Source: Candidatus Scalindua sp. SCAELEC01 (GTDB lineage Bacteria > Planctomycetota > Brocadiia > Brocadiales > Scalinduaceae). From it: 64,000 nt of DNA. The stretch lies in NCBI GenBank assembly GCA_004282745.1, contig SHMT01000003.1, forward strand, positions 1 to 64,000. The letters run 5' to 3'. Within the stretch, counting starts at the first letter, position 1; each line of letters opens with the position of its first letter. Below the pieces are notes generated by a model. The model saw only the letters and a list, made by a program, of their open reading frames with translations. It had not been told where the DNA came from and searched no databases. Position numbers and translations under genes: made by a program. Below, one piece after another: positions 44,901 to 53,314 of this stretch.

Positions 44901-45055
44901 TTCAATGATTGGAAAGCGGCCAATTTATCACTATGATCATTCTGGTTGTTGATGACAACCTCGACACGTCTGGCGCTAACGGCCATAAGCTGTGAGATTA
45001 AGTCGGTCGTATTAAGGCCGGAAATCAAACCACCAATAGAGCTTGTTCCTAACAT
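41948..45055 (-). CDS. fliD: Flagellar hook-associated protein 2 (filament cap) FliD
   Basis: This 1035-residue secreted protein caps the flagellar filament and guides flagellin insertion. The N-terminal FliD_N domain is 'GGLISGLNTTDLISQLMAVS'. The C-terminal FliD_C region (end 'LARLQSVSSFLSQQLGSLSKL') has long heptad helices. Most FliD proteins are 450-700 residues, so the ~300-400 residue excess is unusual. The central part is made of flagellin-hook-IN-like repeats ('ITSTDSLTDIASKINNANSG', 'SIDTIQGLLTAIETAFG', 'TTTNTIQDLLSSIESAYS'). Low-complexity Thr/Ser segments suggest O-glycosylation sites. The start ATG 45055 follows GGGAG. The gene sits between fliS and a small hypothetical gene. Confidence 0.93.
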   Translation of the reverse strand: MLGTSSIGGLISGLNTTDLISQLMAVSARRVEVVINNQNDHSDKLAAFQSLNTSLSDFKAAAEALKDSDAFNVFKGNTTTTSTNFNADDFLTLSTTTDASPGSHTIEFLSDTDDIAKARQLSSMSFVSKTTQSGLSGDFVINGTGISITSTDSLTDIASKINNANSGTNATGVTASVLTVSSTDHRLIIKSDDTGADTFSLLDASSTNILQSLGLTTSADPSIKNATSDGAQSDEFSNSETAVGSLLGLSSFTQKTVTIAGESVDINLANDSLTDIANNITTNVTGVSASVLSTTTDGVTKYRLDISGTTSILDNDTNVLEALGVLEGSQGSIAEVQTSSKENTLASDGTTPIDATTKFEAINTTGAPGNDVSNGDTITISGTKHDGTDATGSYTITNKSIDTIQGLLTAIETAFGLSAGSATMSGGKIVVTNSTAGDSPLSISISTNNEGSGTLDFGTVSATTEGYEMEMEEGQDASVKIDGVIVSRNTNIIDDVISGVTIDLKKMEAGTVVNLTVSRDTDSIKSSVSDFISAYNTIIESINGESQFDEETETAGALSGESTLSTIKSILQSTITNTISGLPSGSNALSLIGINSDKNGKLSLNDSVFQSKINTDFNAVRRMFIAEGTTTSSEVTYISHTNETVAGKDYAVNITAVGTQATVTGTEVLNSGIGATTDTITIKDTATNRIATIDLNGNPGGNATSLTDIVNTINSELAIERAQVIVGSVSNSEGASFITGSTTFSSINGTTLADKDVISFTGTSQTGGAISNTFTITNTTTNTIQDLLSSIESAYSNTVSATINSSGEIELRDVAAGDSQLSFTISGPSGSGLDFGTVSETNAGGVTGRHAMELTASASGNNFVLTHNNYGSALGFEITELTDTLGAEGIQAGVDVAGTINGENATGVGQILTGDAPATDLTTSIEGLVLRITSTDKGDGDKGTVTLTKGVAEQMFYNIDSIVNSIDGLLTVRMDGLQDSIDNLQGTIDDMEDRLTTEQSNLEYKFVQLELNLARLQSVSSFLSQQLGSLSKLTG

Positions 45056-45079
45056 TTTTTCTCCCTTACATTACCCGTT

Positions 45080-45283
45080 TCATTCAGAAATAGAGTGAAA
45101 AATCATCTCATTGTGTAACGTGAGCACACCCATCACAACTCTTCCAATAGGGAGATCTCGTACGGTCGGTCTGAAAAAGAGATCTATGTTGTAACTCCAC
45201 ACCATTTTCGTCGCCTCTCCGCCCAATCTACCAACCATTCGGACGGGACCGACATTTTGTTCAGGAATGGAGCGCTCACTCAC
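45080..45283 (-). CDS. Hypothetical 67-residue protein upstream of fliD
   Basis: The frame starts at GTG 45283 (MSERSIPEQN) and ends 24 bp before fliD. It has 'VRMVGRLGGEATKMVWSY' and 'LPIGRVVMGVLTLHNEM'. I recognise no family. Close spacing to fliD and the same strand support a real gene, but the start codon is weak and a MITE lies 30 bp upstream. Confidence 0.4.
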   Translation of the reverse strand: MSERSIPEQNVGPVRMVGRLGGEATKMVWSYNIDLFFRPTVRDLPIGRVVMGVLTLHNEMIFHSISE

Positions 45284-45313
45284 AGAGAATATGGTTTTTT
45301 AATTACTCTAGAT

Positions 45314-45460
45314 AGTGTTTGGACGAAAACTACCCATCTACAGCGTTGCTGTAAGAATTCCGTAATCCTCACGTACTTAAGTACGTTCCGGTTACAGAAT
45401 TATTACGCGCCTTGTACCTGGGCAGTTTTGGTTCAAACACAGGATTTTCGTTCAGATACT
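45314..45460 (+). mobile_element. 147-bp MITE, copy 5 (subtype B)
   Basis: Perfect AGAT duplications (45310-45313, 45461-45464). Core palindrome GTACTTAAGTAC. Ends AGTGTTTGGACGAAAAC and GTTCAGATACT. It separates the genes at 45080 and 45470. Confidence 0.9.
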
Positions 45461-45469
45461 AGATAGTAA

Positions 45470-45703
45470 CTAAAGACAATCAACAAGATCAAATTCTTGC
45501 AAAACACCTCTCGGTTGAGAAACAAATTCACCCATTGGCCTCGATCTGTTTCCCTTCTCGATTTCAACCGAATATTCATTGATGAGTCTCTCCATCGTTG
45601 CATTCTTATCTATTATCGCCTTTTCAATTTCCTCTTGCGTAGCATATCGAAAATACCAATTGAGAAAATTTCTTTTTTCTAGATCCTTTTCTCCCATAAC
45701 CAT
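45470..45703 (-). CDS. Hypothetical 77-residue protein
   Basis: ATG 45703 has a good ribosome binding site (GGGAG, 7 bp away). The sequence 'NFLNWYFRYATQEEIEKAII' and 'NATMERLINEYSVEIEKG' is helical and charged. No family is recognised. It lies between two MITEs in the flagellar block and ends 10 bp from the MITE at 45460. A flagellar regulatory or chaperone role is conceivable but unproven. Confidence 0.5.
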   Translation of the reverse strand: MVMGEKDLEKRNFLNWYFRYATQEEIEKAIIDKNATMERLINEYSVEIEKGNRSRPMGEFVSQPRGVLQEFDLVDCL

Positions 45704-45907
45704 AATATACTCCCATCAAATCTTCAGCTATAAATAGCAATATGTATACCAAAACCAATTTAATTCCACTCCAGAATAACACCGTTCTCCACAACTACTT
45801 ATGAGATAATTACTAATGTTTTCTTCAAATTATAAGGTGTCGAATGGGTAATTCTTGCACACAGTGATTATTTTTTTCCCAGGGATCAAGCACCTTACCA
45901 TTTATCT

Positions 45908-46054
45908 AGTGTTTGAACAAAAACTACCCATCTACTGCGTTGCTGCAATAATTTCGCAATCCTCAAGTACAATTGTACGTTCCGGTTACGAAATTATTGC
46001 GCGCCTTGTACCTAGGCACTTTTCATTCAAACACAGGGTTTTCGTTCAGGCACT
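45908..46054 (+). mobile_element. 147-bp MITE, copy 6 (subtype A)
   Basis: Perfect ATCT duplications (45904-45907, 46055-46058). Core GTACAATTGTAC. It lies 448 bp from copy 5 in the same orientation, between the hypothetical gene and the flagellin terminator. Confidence 0.9.
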
Positions 46055-46087
46055 ATCTATTGTCACGACATCATCTTAACCTACAAT

Positions 46088-46113
46088 GAAAAAGGGAGGG
46101 CAAATGCCCTCCC
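46088..46113 (-). terminator. Terminator after flagellin gene
   Basis: Minus-strand stem GGGAGGGC / GCCCTCCC (46094-46113) followed by TTTTT (A run at 46088-46093). Confidence 0.88.
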
Positions 46114-46158
46114 CATCCCTTTTCTCTATAATGAAAATCTTGTGACTGTTTCCGCTCC

Positions 46159-47277
46159 TTAACCTAAGAGACTTAATACTGACTGTGGTGAAAGGTTTGC
46201 CTGCGCAAGCATCGCAGTGCCGGCCTGTGTTAAAATCTGATTCTTGGTAAGATTCACCGTCTCTAATGCCATGTCAGTATCTCGAATAACTGATTCGGCA
46301 GCGCTCAAGTTCTCAATAACGCTAGACAAGTTTGCGTTGGCAAATCCCAGACGGTTTTGGTTTCTACCGATGGTTGCACGAGCATCTGCCAATGTAGAAA
46401 TTGCAGTATCAATGGTCGTTAAGGCTGATTGTGCACCAGACAGGGTAGTTACCGTAACACCTGCCGTCAACCCATCTCTCGTCATGTCTGCCAAACTAAA
46501 TGAAATTTTACTCTGGGCATTATCTTCATACCCCACCTGGAAAGAGGAGGATGCAGAAGCGCTGGTCTCAATAGTATCCAGTGTAGTACCCGGACTTGCA
46601 CTGTTAAACGCAGAATTAACCGTTATCTTGATTCCAAATGCTGAAAAATTCAGTGTCTCGGTATTCAGACCGCTGAGAGAACTTGCCGTTAAGGCTTGTG
46701 TCGTAGTCCCGTCAGAGATTGATATACTACCGTTGCCACCAGAGGAGATACTGACGCCATATTCTGCCCCAATTCTCGCACCTGTCATATCAAGCCCTGT
46801 AATTCCGATACTCGTTGCCGCATTTCCATAATCACTGACCCCAACTGCGCCGAAACTTCCATTTATCAATGATTGTCCTGAATATTTGGTAGAGTTAGCA
46901 ATTCTCGTAATTTCATCCTCAAGACTTGTTATTTCAGTATCAATATTTGTACGGTCAGAACTTGATGTATTAGAAGAGGCTGCCTGTGTTGCCAGCTCTT
47001 TCATCCTTGAGAGGATGTTGGTTATCTGGTCTGCAGCACCTTCGGCAACCTGTAATAGCGAATTAGCTTCACTTGTGTTTCTTGATGCCTGTTGCAAGCT
47101 TCTTACCTGAGCCCTAAATTTCATTGAGACAGCAAGACCTGCAGCATCGTCTGATGCCCTGTTGATTCTAAAACCAGATGAAAGTCTTTCCAGAGATGTT
47201 GCCAGGCCTCTGTCTGCTTTTACAAGATTTTTGTGTGTGTTTAATGAAGAAATGTTATTTTGTACCCGTAAAGCCAT
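46159..47277 (-). CDS. fliC: Flagellin
   Basis: This 372-residue filament protein has a conserved N-terminal D0/D1: 'MALRVQNNISSLNTHKNL', 'LERLSSGFRINRASDDAAGL' and 'NTSEANSLLQVAEGAADQ'. The C-terminal D1/D0 has 'RATIGRNQNRLGFANANLS' and 'QAGTAMLAQANLSPQSVLSL'. The middle part (about 150-280) is variable and rich in Ser, Thr and Gly, a likely glycosylation target. It starts at ATG 47277 after AAGGAGG, with a sigma-28 promoter at 47468-47494 and a strong terminator. The flanking TPR-glycosyltransferases suggest its modification. Confidence 0.97.
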   Translation of the reverse strand: MALRVQNNISSLNTHKNLVKADRGLATSLERLSSGFRINRASDDAAGLAVSMKFRAQVRSLQQASRNTSEANSLLQVAEGAADQITNILSRMKELATQAASSNTSSSDRTNIDTEITSLEDEITRIANSTKYSGQSLINGSFGAVGVSDYGNAATSIGITGLDMTGARIGAEYGVSISSGGNGSISISDGTTTQALTASSLSGLNTETLNFSAFGIKITVNSAFNSASPGTTLDTIETSASASSSFQVGYEDNAQSKISFSLADMTRDGLTAGVTVTTLSGAQSALTTIDTAISTLADARATIGRNQNRLGFANANLSSVIENLSAAESVIRDTDMALETVNLTKNQILTQAGTAMLAQANLSPQSVLSLLG

Positions 47278-47467
47278 TTTTCAATCCTCCTTGATTAAAA
47301 TTCTCTACCAATCAGGCTTCCCTGCCCAATTAGCGTTGCAATAAAACACTATCAATACACCATCTGTATTTCTATTGGTCGTTTTTATAATATATTAAAT
47401 TTTATACCTCCTTTTGTGATAAAGGTTTTACAAATTATTTAAGTTATCTTTATTACGACCAATACAA

Positions 47468-47494
47468 TTATCGACCTGATAGTGCCGGACTTTA
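47468..47494 (-). promoter_or_regulatory. Sigma-28 (FliA-type) promoter of flagellin
   Basis: On the minus strand, TAAA (47494-47491), 15 bases, then GTCGATAA (47475-47468). This matches the TAAA-N15-GCCGATAA consensus with one change. The leader to the start codon is about 190 bp. It contains TATTGGTCGT (47373-47382), inverted as ACGACCAATA (47455-47464), so the 5' leader may fold. Confidence 0.82.
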
Positions 47495-47734
47495 GAAAAA
47501 TAACGCTCCATTTTAAGACCAGGCTGCAGAGTAAATTACGTGAAATTTTTGTGGGGAGAATAGCTTCGGATTACGGCTAAAAGCAGGAGAACAAGTAAGT
47601 GGTGGTTGAACAGAGAGGAAAGAAGTACTTGGGATTACAAAGAAAATATTTGGTGAAGTGAGGGATTTTCACCTAGTTCTCACTTATGCCTCTGTTTTAG
47701 GGTCCAGGGTTAAAAGGAGAAGTATACCGCATAA
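47495..47734. other. Intergenic stretch with no recognised feature
   Basis: Between the flagellin promoter and the GT2-TPR gene I see no gene, terminator or repeat. Confidence 0.4.
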
Positions 47735-49654
47735 TTATCCAACAGCAAACTTCACCCTTTGTCGATCACAATCCTGGTGTGAAGAGAGGGTGTCTAATTT
47801 AACGGCGAGGTCATACGAGAGTTTTGCCAAATCATCTCGCTCTCGTATTAAAAGGTTTGCTCCTATAGTCAGAAAGAGTTTACTTAAATCATATGTGCTT
47901 TTTATGGTAACATTCACGGCAAGTCCTAGTTCCTGTGACGATTTTTCACAATAGAACACACACTTTTCAAGATCTCTCAAGGCAAGAGAGATCTTGCTCA
48001 TGGCAATATATGACTCAATCAAATATTTATTCAACTGAATGGTCCTGATAAAACATTCCCTTGCCTTAACGTAATCTGATTCCCGCAAATAGAGAGTCCC
48101 TAATTTAACTAGTGTTTCAGGGTTTTCCGGCAAGATAGTCAATATCGTATTATAGGTTTTTTTTGCCTTATCATGATCTTTGACCCTTTCATAGCTCCTT
48201 GCCAGGTTAAACAATGCCCCAACATGGTGTGAATCTTTATCCAAAACAGCTTTAAAAGAGTTAATGGCTTCTTTAGATTGGCCCTCTTTTACGAAAATAA
48301 GTCCTATTCGGTATTGGGCCAGAATCTCACTGGAATGGTATGCGAGAATCTCTTTTAAATATAGTAAAGCCTTATCCGGACTCCCTGATTTTTCATACAT
48401 ATCCGCGATACAATAGAGCAGATCCCTATTGTGGTTACAATTATAAAGTCCGTATTTCAAGAACTTTTCTGCCATTTTTAAACTGTTTTGCTCAATAAAG
48501 TGTTTCCCGATGAGGAGGTAGGGTTCCCATCTGTTTTCTGCACACTGTTTTGCTTTCCTCAATGCATTCAATCCATCAACCTCTCTCTCCTGTTCAAAAT
48601 AGATGATTGCCAAACGGGTATATGCAAGCCTGTCATGATGAATCGTATTCAATGGTATGGCTGGAATCTGTGAGGGGTTCTCTTCAATCGATCTCAACAG
48701 ATACAAATATTTATGTGTAACTTCAAGGCACCGCTTATACTCTCTGCGCAGAAAATAGACCGACGAAAGCAAACAGTAGGCATCAAGATAGTCAGGGAAA
48801 AGGTCTATGGCCTTGAGTGCAAACTTCTCAGCATTCTGTGTGTCCTGTTCCCGCAAAAAGGCAACACTTACGATATAGTAATTAAGGAATCGTATCTGTG
48901 CTTTACCCTGTTGCAAGTCAAAGAGTCTTGCCGCCTCTAACGCTTCCTGGATGCATGCGTCATTCATGTCCCTGTCAAGATATGACGATGCCAAATAGTG
49001 GTGCGATATGGGGTCTTCAGGTTTCTCCCTGATTTGGTTTTGTAAAAGGGTTGATGTTCTCTGGAACTTCTTCACCATCTGTCTTTCATCTAGATTATAT
49101 CCATAGTGATGTACTTTTATATTACTTTTTTTAAACGGACCAGAACATTGAAGGATATTATGGACGATCCCTTCATAACGAAAACCAAGATGATTCCTGA
49201 ATATCCTTTCAGAGTTTCCAACCCCTAAACTCTTCCCTTTATACGATTTACTGAATACTGGCAAGAGAATAACATTGGTTCTGTCATCATTGAGTACCTC
49301 TTTTAATCTGGGTGCATATATTTTATCTATCTCTTCATCAGCATCAAGTATCAATATCCACTCAGAAGTAGCATATTTCAGGGAGTAGTTCCTTGCCTTA
49401 CTGAAGCTGTTTTCCCATGCATGGTGGTAGACCTTGGCATTATAGCTTTTAGCAATTTCAACTGTCCTGTCCGCAGATCCTGTATCGACAATGATAATCT
49501 CGTCAACATAATCCCTGACACTATCGAGACACATGGGAAGAAATTTTTCTTCATTTTTTACAATCATACAGAGTGAAATGGTAGAGCCAGAGTTACGACT
49601 GTCTCCTACCTCATCATTAGGAAGGGGTTTCAGATTTGTCTTGTTTGTTTTCAT
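47735..49654 (-). CDS. GT2 glycosyltransferase with TPR tail (second paralogue)
   Basis: This 639-residue protein is built like the gene at 38799. Its GT2 domain shows 'ISLCMIVKNEEKFLPMCL', 'DEIIIVDTGSADRTVEIA', 'HHAWENSFSKARNYSLKYA' and 'ILDADEEID'. TPR units follow ('LLYCIADMYEKSGSPDKAL', 'ALFNLARSYERVKDHDKA'). The C-terminal region carries 'LGLAVNVTIKSTYDLSKLF', matching 'LHLPRNITINSISDLSNIF' of the paralogue, so the two arose by duplication of the whole gene. It flanks the flagellar block on the other side and opposite strand. A role in flagellin or cell-surface glycosylation is inferred. Upstream of it is a repeat C element. Confidence 0.88.
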   Translation of the reverse strand: MKTNKTNLKPLPNDEVGDSRNSGSTISLCMIVKNEEKFLPMCLDSVRDYVDEIIIVDTGSADRTVEIAKSYNAKVYHHAWENSFSKARNYSLKYATSEWILILDADEEIDKIYAPRLKEVLNDDRTNVILLPVFSKSYKGKSLGVGNSERIFRNHLGFRYEGIVHNILQCSGPFKKSNIKVHHYGYNLDERQMVKKFQRTSTLLQNQIREKPEDPISHHYLASSYLDRDMNDACIQEALEAARLFDLQQGKAQIRFLNYYIVSVAFLREQDTQNAEKFALKAIDLFPDYLDAYCLLSSVYFLRREYKRCLEVTHKYLYLLRSIEENPSQIPAIPLNTIHHDRLAYTRLAIIYFEQEREVDGLNALRKAKQCAENRWEPYLLIGKHFIEQNSLKMAEKFLKYGLYNCNHNRDLLYCIADMYEKSGSPDKALLYLKEILAYHSSEILAQYRIGLIFVKEGQSKEAINSFKAVLDKDSHHVGALFNLARSYERVKDHDKAKKTYNTILTILPENPETLVKLGTLYLRESDYVKARECFIRTIQLNKYLIESYIAMSKISLALRDLEKCVFYCEKSSQELGLAVNVTIKSTYDLSKLFLTIGANLLIRERDDLAKLSYDLAVKLDTLSSHQDCDRQRVKFAVG

Positions 49655-49708
49655 ATCTCATAACCTTCAAAGTGCCTTTTTACTCTTACAACATTACGGA
49701 ATAGCACA

Positions 49709-49897
49709 TAGGGTGCAGGAAAAAACAACTTGTTGTTTTATCGCGCTCAGTTTTAGGACAGATTTGGTCGATCTGACCGACCAGGACCGCAGGCGTAGCC
49801 TAAGCTACAGCGAGGATGCTGCGAGTGAAGAGCGGCCGAAGGTGACCTGAAAATGAGATGCGAGAACAACAAGTTATTTTTTCCTGGGCCCATAGGG
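49709..49897. repeat. Repeat family C, copy 2
   Basis: Left arm ATAGGGTGCAGGAAAAAACA and right arm TTTTTTCCTGGGCCCATAGG are inverted copies over about 30 bp, with CAACTTG / CAAGTT inside. The middle is more G+C-rich. The shared CTGAAAATGAG segment links it to 34216-34440. A short CCCAGGAAAGA piece at 49941-49957 overlaps the end of the next gene and supplies its last residues. Confidence 0.6.
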
Positions 49898-49939
49898 TTC
49901 TCCACAACCAGAGTCCCAATCCTCAAATATGGAGATCAG

Positions 49940-52900
49940 CTAAGGACCCAGGAAAGACCACTCCTTATTACTGGCTCCCCTATCAAGACATTGAATACGT
50001 TTTAAATCACTCTCTATCTTAAAGGCCATTTCTGCAGATGGGACGTCATCTCTTTCGTAAAGCTTCTTACCTATGGTCTCAAAAATCCCTCCCAAATCGT
50101 CTACTCCAGTCAGGGTAATGTCACGAGGCAGGTTCAATACTTTTAATAATTGATCACATTCGGCAACAACCTCTTCGTACTTATCTAAGGAGATATTAAT
50201 TTTACAGATGAGGAGTCTAATACCAAAGAGAGATGGATCAATAGTAACCGCCTTCCTCCAAAAGGAAATTGCTTCTTCAAATTCCCCTTTTTTTGCTTTG
50301 ACTTGGCCTATCTTGAACAGCGTATCTACTGACGTCTCATTTATCTCCAAGAGCTCCAAATAGATCTCTTCCGCCTTATCGACATTGTTGTTTTCTCGAT
50401 AATAATCTCCCAATAACGTTAGACAACTCTTGATGTCAGGAGTAGCATCAATTGCCATCTCAATCTCAACATCACCTTCGGTCTTTCGATTGTTAGACAA
50501 GAAGGTGAACCCTCTTAATAGGTGTATCTTCCACTTATGCCCTATCGTATGAAAGGTAACAGCATCATACCCTTTTGGCTCATCTGTTACTTCACCTAAT
50601 AATACTAAATACCTTTCTGAGACCTCCAAAAAGTTGTCATACATTTTCCAATCATGGTAAACGAATGCGAGTATACAGAAACCATCTAAGTATCGATTAT
50701 CGATCCCAATGAGACTCTGGGCATAAGACTCTGCCTCATGGAGTTTCCCACATTCATAACTTGCCGCACTCATCACATAATAGGAGATCAAAAAGTCTTT
50801 TTTATCGAGTTTCTCTGTTTCTGCAAATTCTAATGCAATCTTACTCTCTTTTATCGCTTTTCCATAGGTACCTTTTTCTAGATATAAGATCCCAAGATAC
50901 CGGTGAGGAACGGGATTGCATGGGTCCGTTCTTATCTGCTGTTTTAACAACGAAGAGGTCCGTAAAAACTTTTTTTCCATCTCTTTATCTGACAAATTGT
51001 ATCCATAGTGGATTATGCTGATTGATGATGCGAGACATCTCCCTCTGAATGTCAACTCATTGTGAACAATTCCATCATACCGTGTACCCTGAAAATTTTT
51101 AAAGAGACGAATGGAATTTGTGTACGATTCATTATGAGAGTTCTTTGACCTGTTTTTCACAACAAAAGAGATGGCTGAATGGTCATTACCCTCTATTAAA
51201 TCCTGAAGTCTTGAAACTTCGGATTTATCTAATTCCTCATCTGCATCCATTATGAGTATCCATTGGGAAGTTGCGTATTGCAATGAGTAGTTCCTTGCCT
51301 TGCTGAAACTGTTTTCCCATGCATGGTAATAAATGTTTGCACTATATCTTTTTGCAATTTCCACAGTCTTGTCCGTAGATCCGGTATCAACAATAACCAT
51401 CTCATCAACCAGTGAACAAACGCTATCAAGACATCTTGCAAGATTGCGTTCCTCGTCCCTTACGATCATGCAGAGAGAAATGGTAGATTTTTGGTCCGAA
51501 GTTTCTCCTACCCGGAGAGTCGGTGAAGATTCCTGAGTAGTTTCAATTGGCCTAATCGTATTTACCTCTTTCAACGACACCCTATTTTTATCGATGATGA
51601 AACTACTCTGAGGATTTTTACTCCTGCTTTTTTTTGCGCTGAAATCTTGAGCCTTCTCTCTTAATGCCCGTCCCACGCGATCAAAGACTCCGTTCCATCC
51701 ACCTGGATGTGTCTGCCGAAAAAGACACATAGTGGGATACCATGGACTATCCTCACGGCCTACTAACCAACGCCAGTCAGGCACGAACGGCAGGAGTGTC
51801 CATACCGGTTTTCCAAGGGCACCGGCAAGGTGTGCAACGGCGGTATCAACCGAAATAATGAGATCGAGATTGGCAATCACGGCTGCTGTATCTGAAAAGT
51901 CTTTCAACTCCGTATCTAAATTAATAATGTCCATACCCTCGGGAGGACCTAGCGCTTCAGCCGAAGCCAGTCCCTTTTGCAGAGAGTAGAATTTCACCCC
52001 AGAAACCCGAGACAAGGGCGCAAAATCATTTAAACTACACGATTTTTTATGATGAATATTTCGATTCTCCGGATTCCCAGACCAAACAAGACCAATTCTG
52101 AAGGAATCGTTGCCTGCAAGACGCCCACGCCATTCATCAATACGTCCGATATCTGGTACAATATAGGGGACAGAGGATGGTATCGTCTCCAGTTTGGTAT
52201 TAAATATCCCAGGCAGACTCATCAGGGGAATAGAGAAATCAACCTCTTCAACCGGCTCTCCAGACGCTGACCTGTCAACAATTTTATTGATCCCGTCACC
52301 GTTTTCTAGAAGGTGAAGGAGCTGGGGCCAACACTCAAAGATTACGCGCCCACCTTGTGACTGGATCAGGGGAAGATAACGAATAAATTGTATCGTATCA
52401 CCAAAGCCTTGTTCAGTGTGTACGAGGACACTCTTGCCATTTAAAGGAGAACCGTCCCATTTTGGCTGTTTAAAAGATTCTAAGCCGTAATCCTTTGTGT
52501 ACAATCTCTCTTCATATTCAGGCCAAGCTTCAGAAAAACACCCTTTCAACAGTAACAACATCGACCGGTTAAAGCGTGCTTCTGCATAATCTGATTTTGA
52601 TGCTATTGCCTTATCAAAGGCTACGAGTGCTTCATGTAACTTACCCTTTTCTTGAAGAACAATGCCACAGTTATTATGGGCCTCCGCATGATTTGGACTG
52701 AGACTGACTGCCGTAAGATGCTCTTCGAGAGATTCATCGTACCTGCCCAGATCCTTGAGCGTTGCTCCTAAATTGTTATGTGCATCCACATAGTTTGGGT
52801 CTAATTCAATCGCTTTCCGATAATTCCTTATTGCTTCATACAGTTCGTTCACTTGCTTGAAAGCGTTGCCGAGATTATAGTATGCCTCGGCATAGTTAGG

Positions 52901-53308
52901 CTTGAGCGAAATTGCGTGTCTATATTTTACCATTGCCGCAACAGGTCTATCCGTCTCTAGTAATACTGCCCCAAGATTGTTGTAGGTCTCTGCTTTACCA
53001 GGCTCAAGCCGGAGTGCCTTTTCATAACTTTCAATCGCCTCCATAAAATTTCCCTGTTTCTGAAAAATGATTCCCAGAATATTATATGCATCAGCATAGT
53101 CAGGATTGAGCAAGATAGTTTCCTTCATCAGTGTCAATGCTCTGTCAAAATTTCCCTTTTGCAGATTTACCGTACCTAAGAGAAATGTTGCCGCAACATA
53201 ACTCGGTTCAATTTCCAGTACCCTGTTGTATGATTCCTCTGCAGCAGCAAGGTTACCCGTCTGATGATATTTGAGGGCTGTATTGAATAATTTCTCGAAA
53301 TTTTCCAT
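49940..53308 (-). CDS. TPR / GT9-like / GT2 / TPR fusion glycosyltransferase
   Basis: This 1122-residue protein has four parts. TPR units (about 1-275, e.g. 'AEAYYNLGNAFKQVNELYEA') lead into a GT9-like (heptosyltransferase-like) domain (about 280-560). That domain shows 'VLVHTEQGFGDTIQFIRYL', 'FRIGLVWSGNPENRN' and 'ISVDTAVAHLAGALGKPVW'. A GT2 domain follows (about 610-770) with 'ISLCMIVRDEERNLARCL', 'DEMVIVDTGSTDKTVEI' and 'MDADEELD', then a TPR tail to 1110. It therefore joins the two protein types found separately beside it (53315 and 47735), with two potential active sites. The last residues WSFLGP and the stop fall in a repeat-C-like sequence. The substrate is unknown; protein glycosylation is likely. 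Confidence 0.87.
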   Translation of the reverse strand: MENFEKLFNTALKYHQTGNLAAAEESYNRVLEIEPSYVAATFLLGTVNLQKGNFDRALTLMKETILLNPDYADAYNILGIIFQKQGNFMEAIESYEKALRLEPGKAETYNNLGAVLLETDRPVAAMVKYRHAISLKPNYAEAYYNLGNAFKQVNELYEAIRNYRKAIELDPNYVDAHNNLGATLKDLGRYDESLEEHLTAVSLSPNHAEAHNNCGIVLQEKGKLHEALVAFDKAIASKSDYAEARFNRSMLLLLKGCFSEAWPEYEERLYTKDYGLESFKQPKWDGSPLNGKSVLVHTEQGFGDTIQFIRYLPLIQSQGGRVIFECWPQLLHLLENGDGINKIVDRSASGEPVEEVDFSIPLMSLPGIFNTKLETIPSSVPYIVPDIGRIDEWRGRLAGNDSFRIGLVWSGNPENRNIHHKKSCSLNDFAPLSRVSGVKFYSLQKGLASAEALGPPEGMDIINLDTELKDFSDTAAVIANLDLIISVDTAVAHLAGALGKPVWTLLPFVPDWRWLVGREDSPWYPTMCLFRQTHPGGWNGVFDRVGRALREKAQDFSAKKSRSKNPQSSFIIDKNRVSLKEVNTIRPIETTQESSPTLRVGETSDQKSTISLCMIVRDEERNLARCLDSVCSLVDEMVIVDTGSTDKTVEIAKRYSANIYYHAWENSFSKARNYSLQYATSQWILIMDADEELDKSEVSRLQDLIEGNDHSAISFVVKNRSKNSHNESYTNSIRLFKNFQGTRYDGIVHNELTFRGRCLASSISIIHYGYNLSDKEMEKKFLRTSSLLKQQIRTDPCNPVPHRYLGILYLEKGTYGKAIKESKIALEFAETEKLDKKDFLISYYVMSAASYECGKLHEAESYAQSLIGIDNRYLDGFCILAFVYHDWKMYDNFLEVSERYLVLLGEVTDEPKGYDAVTFHTIGHKWKIHLLRGFTFLSNNRKTEGDVEIEMAIDATPDIKSCLTLLGDYYRENNNVDKAEEIYLELLEINETSVDTLFKIGQVKAKKGEFEEAISFWRKAVTIDPSLFGIRLLICKINISLDKYEEVVAECDQLLKVLNLPRDITLTGVDDLGGIFETIGKKLYERDDVPSAEMAFKIESDLKRIQCLDRGASNKEWSFLGP

Positions 53309-53314
53309 AGCTCA

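Noticed and set aside
42720-44936. Several long open frames on the + strand (129-193 residues) opposite fliD
   Set aside because: They are antisense shadows of the repetitive fliD sequence; no ribosome binding sites or family motifs.
45080-45703. A single gene split by the MITE at 45314
   Set aside because: The upstream frame has its own stop at 45470-45472, before the target duplication, so the two small frames are separate.
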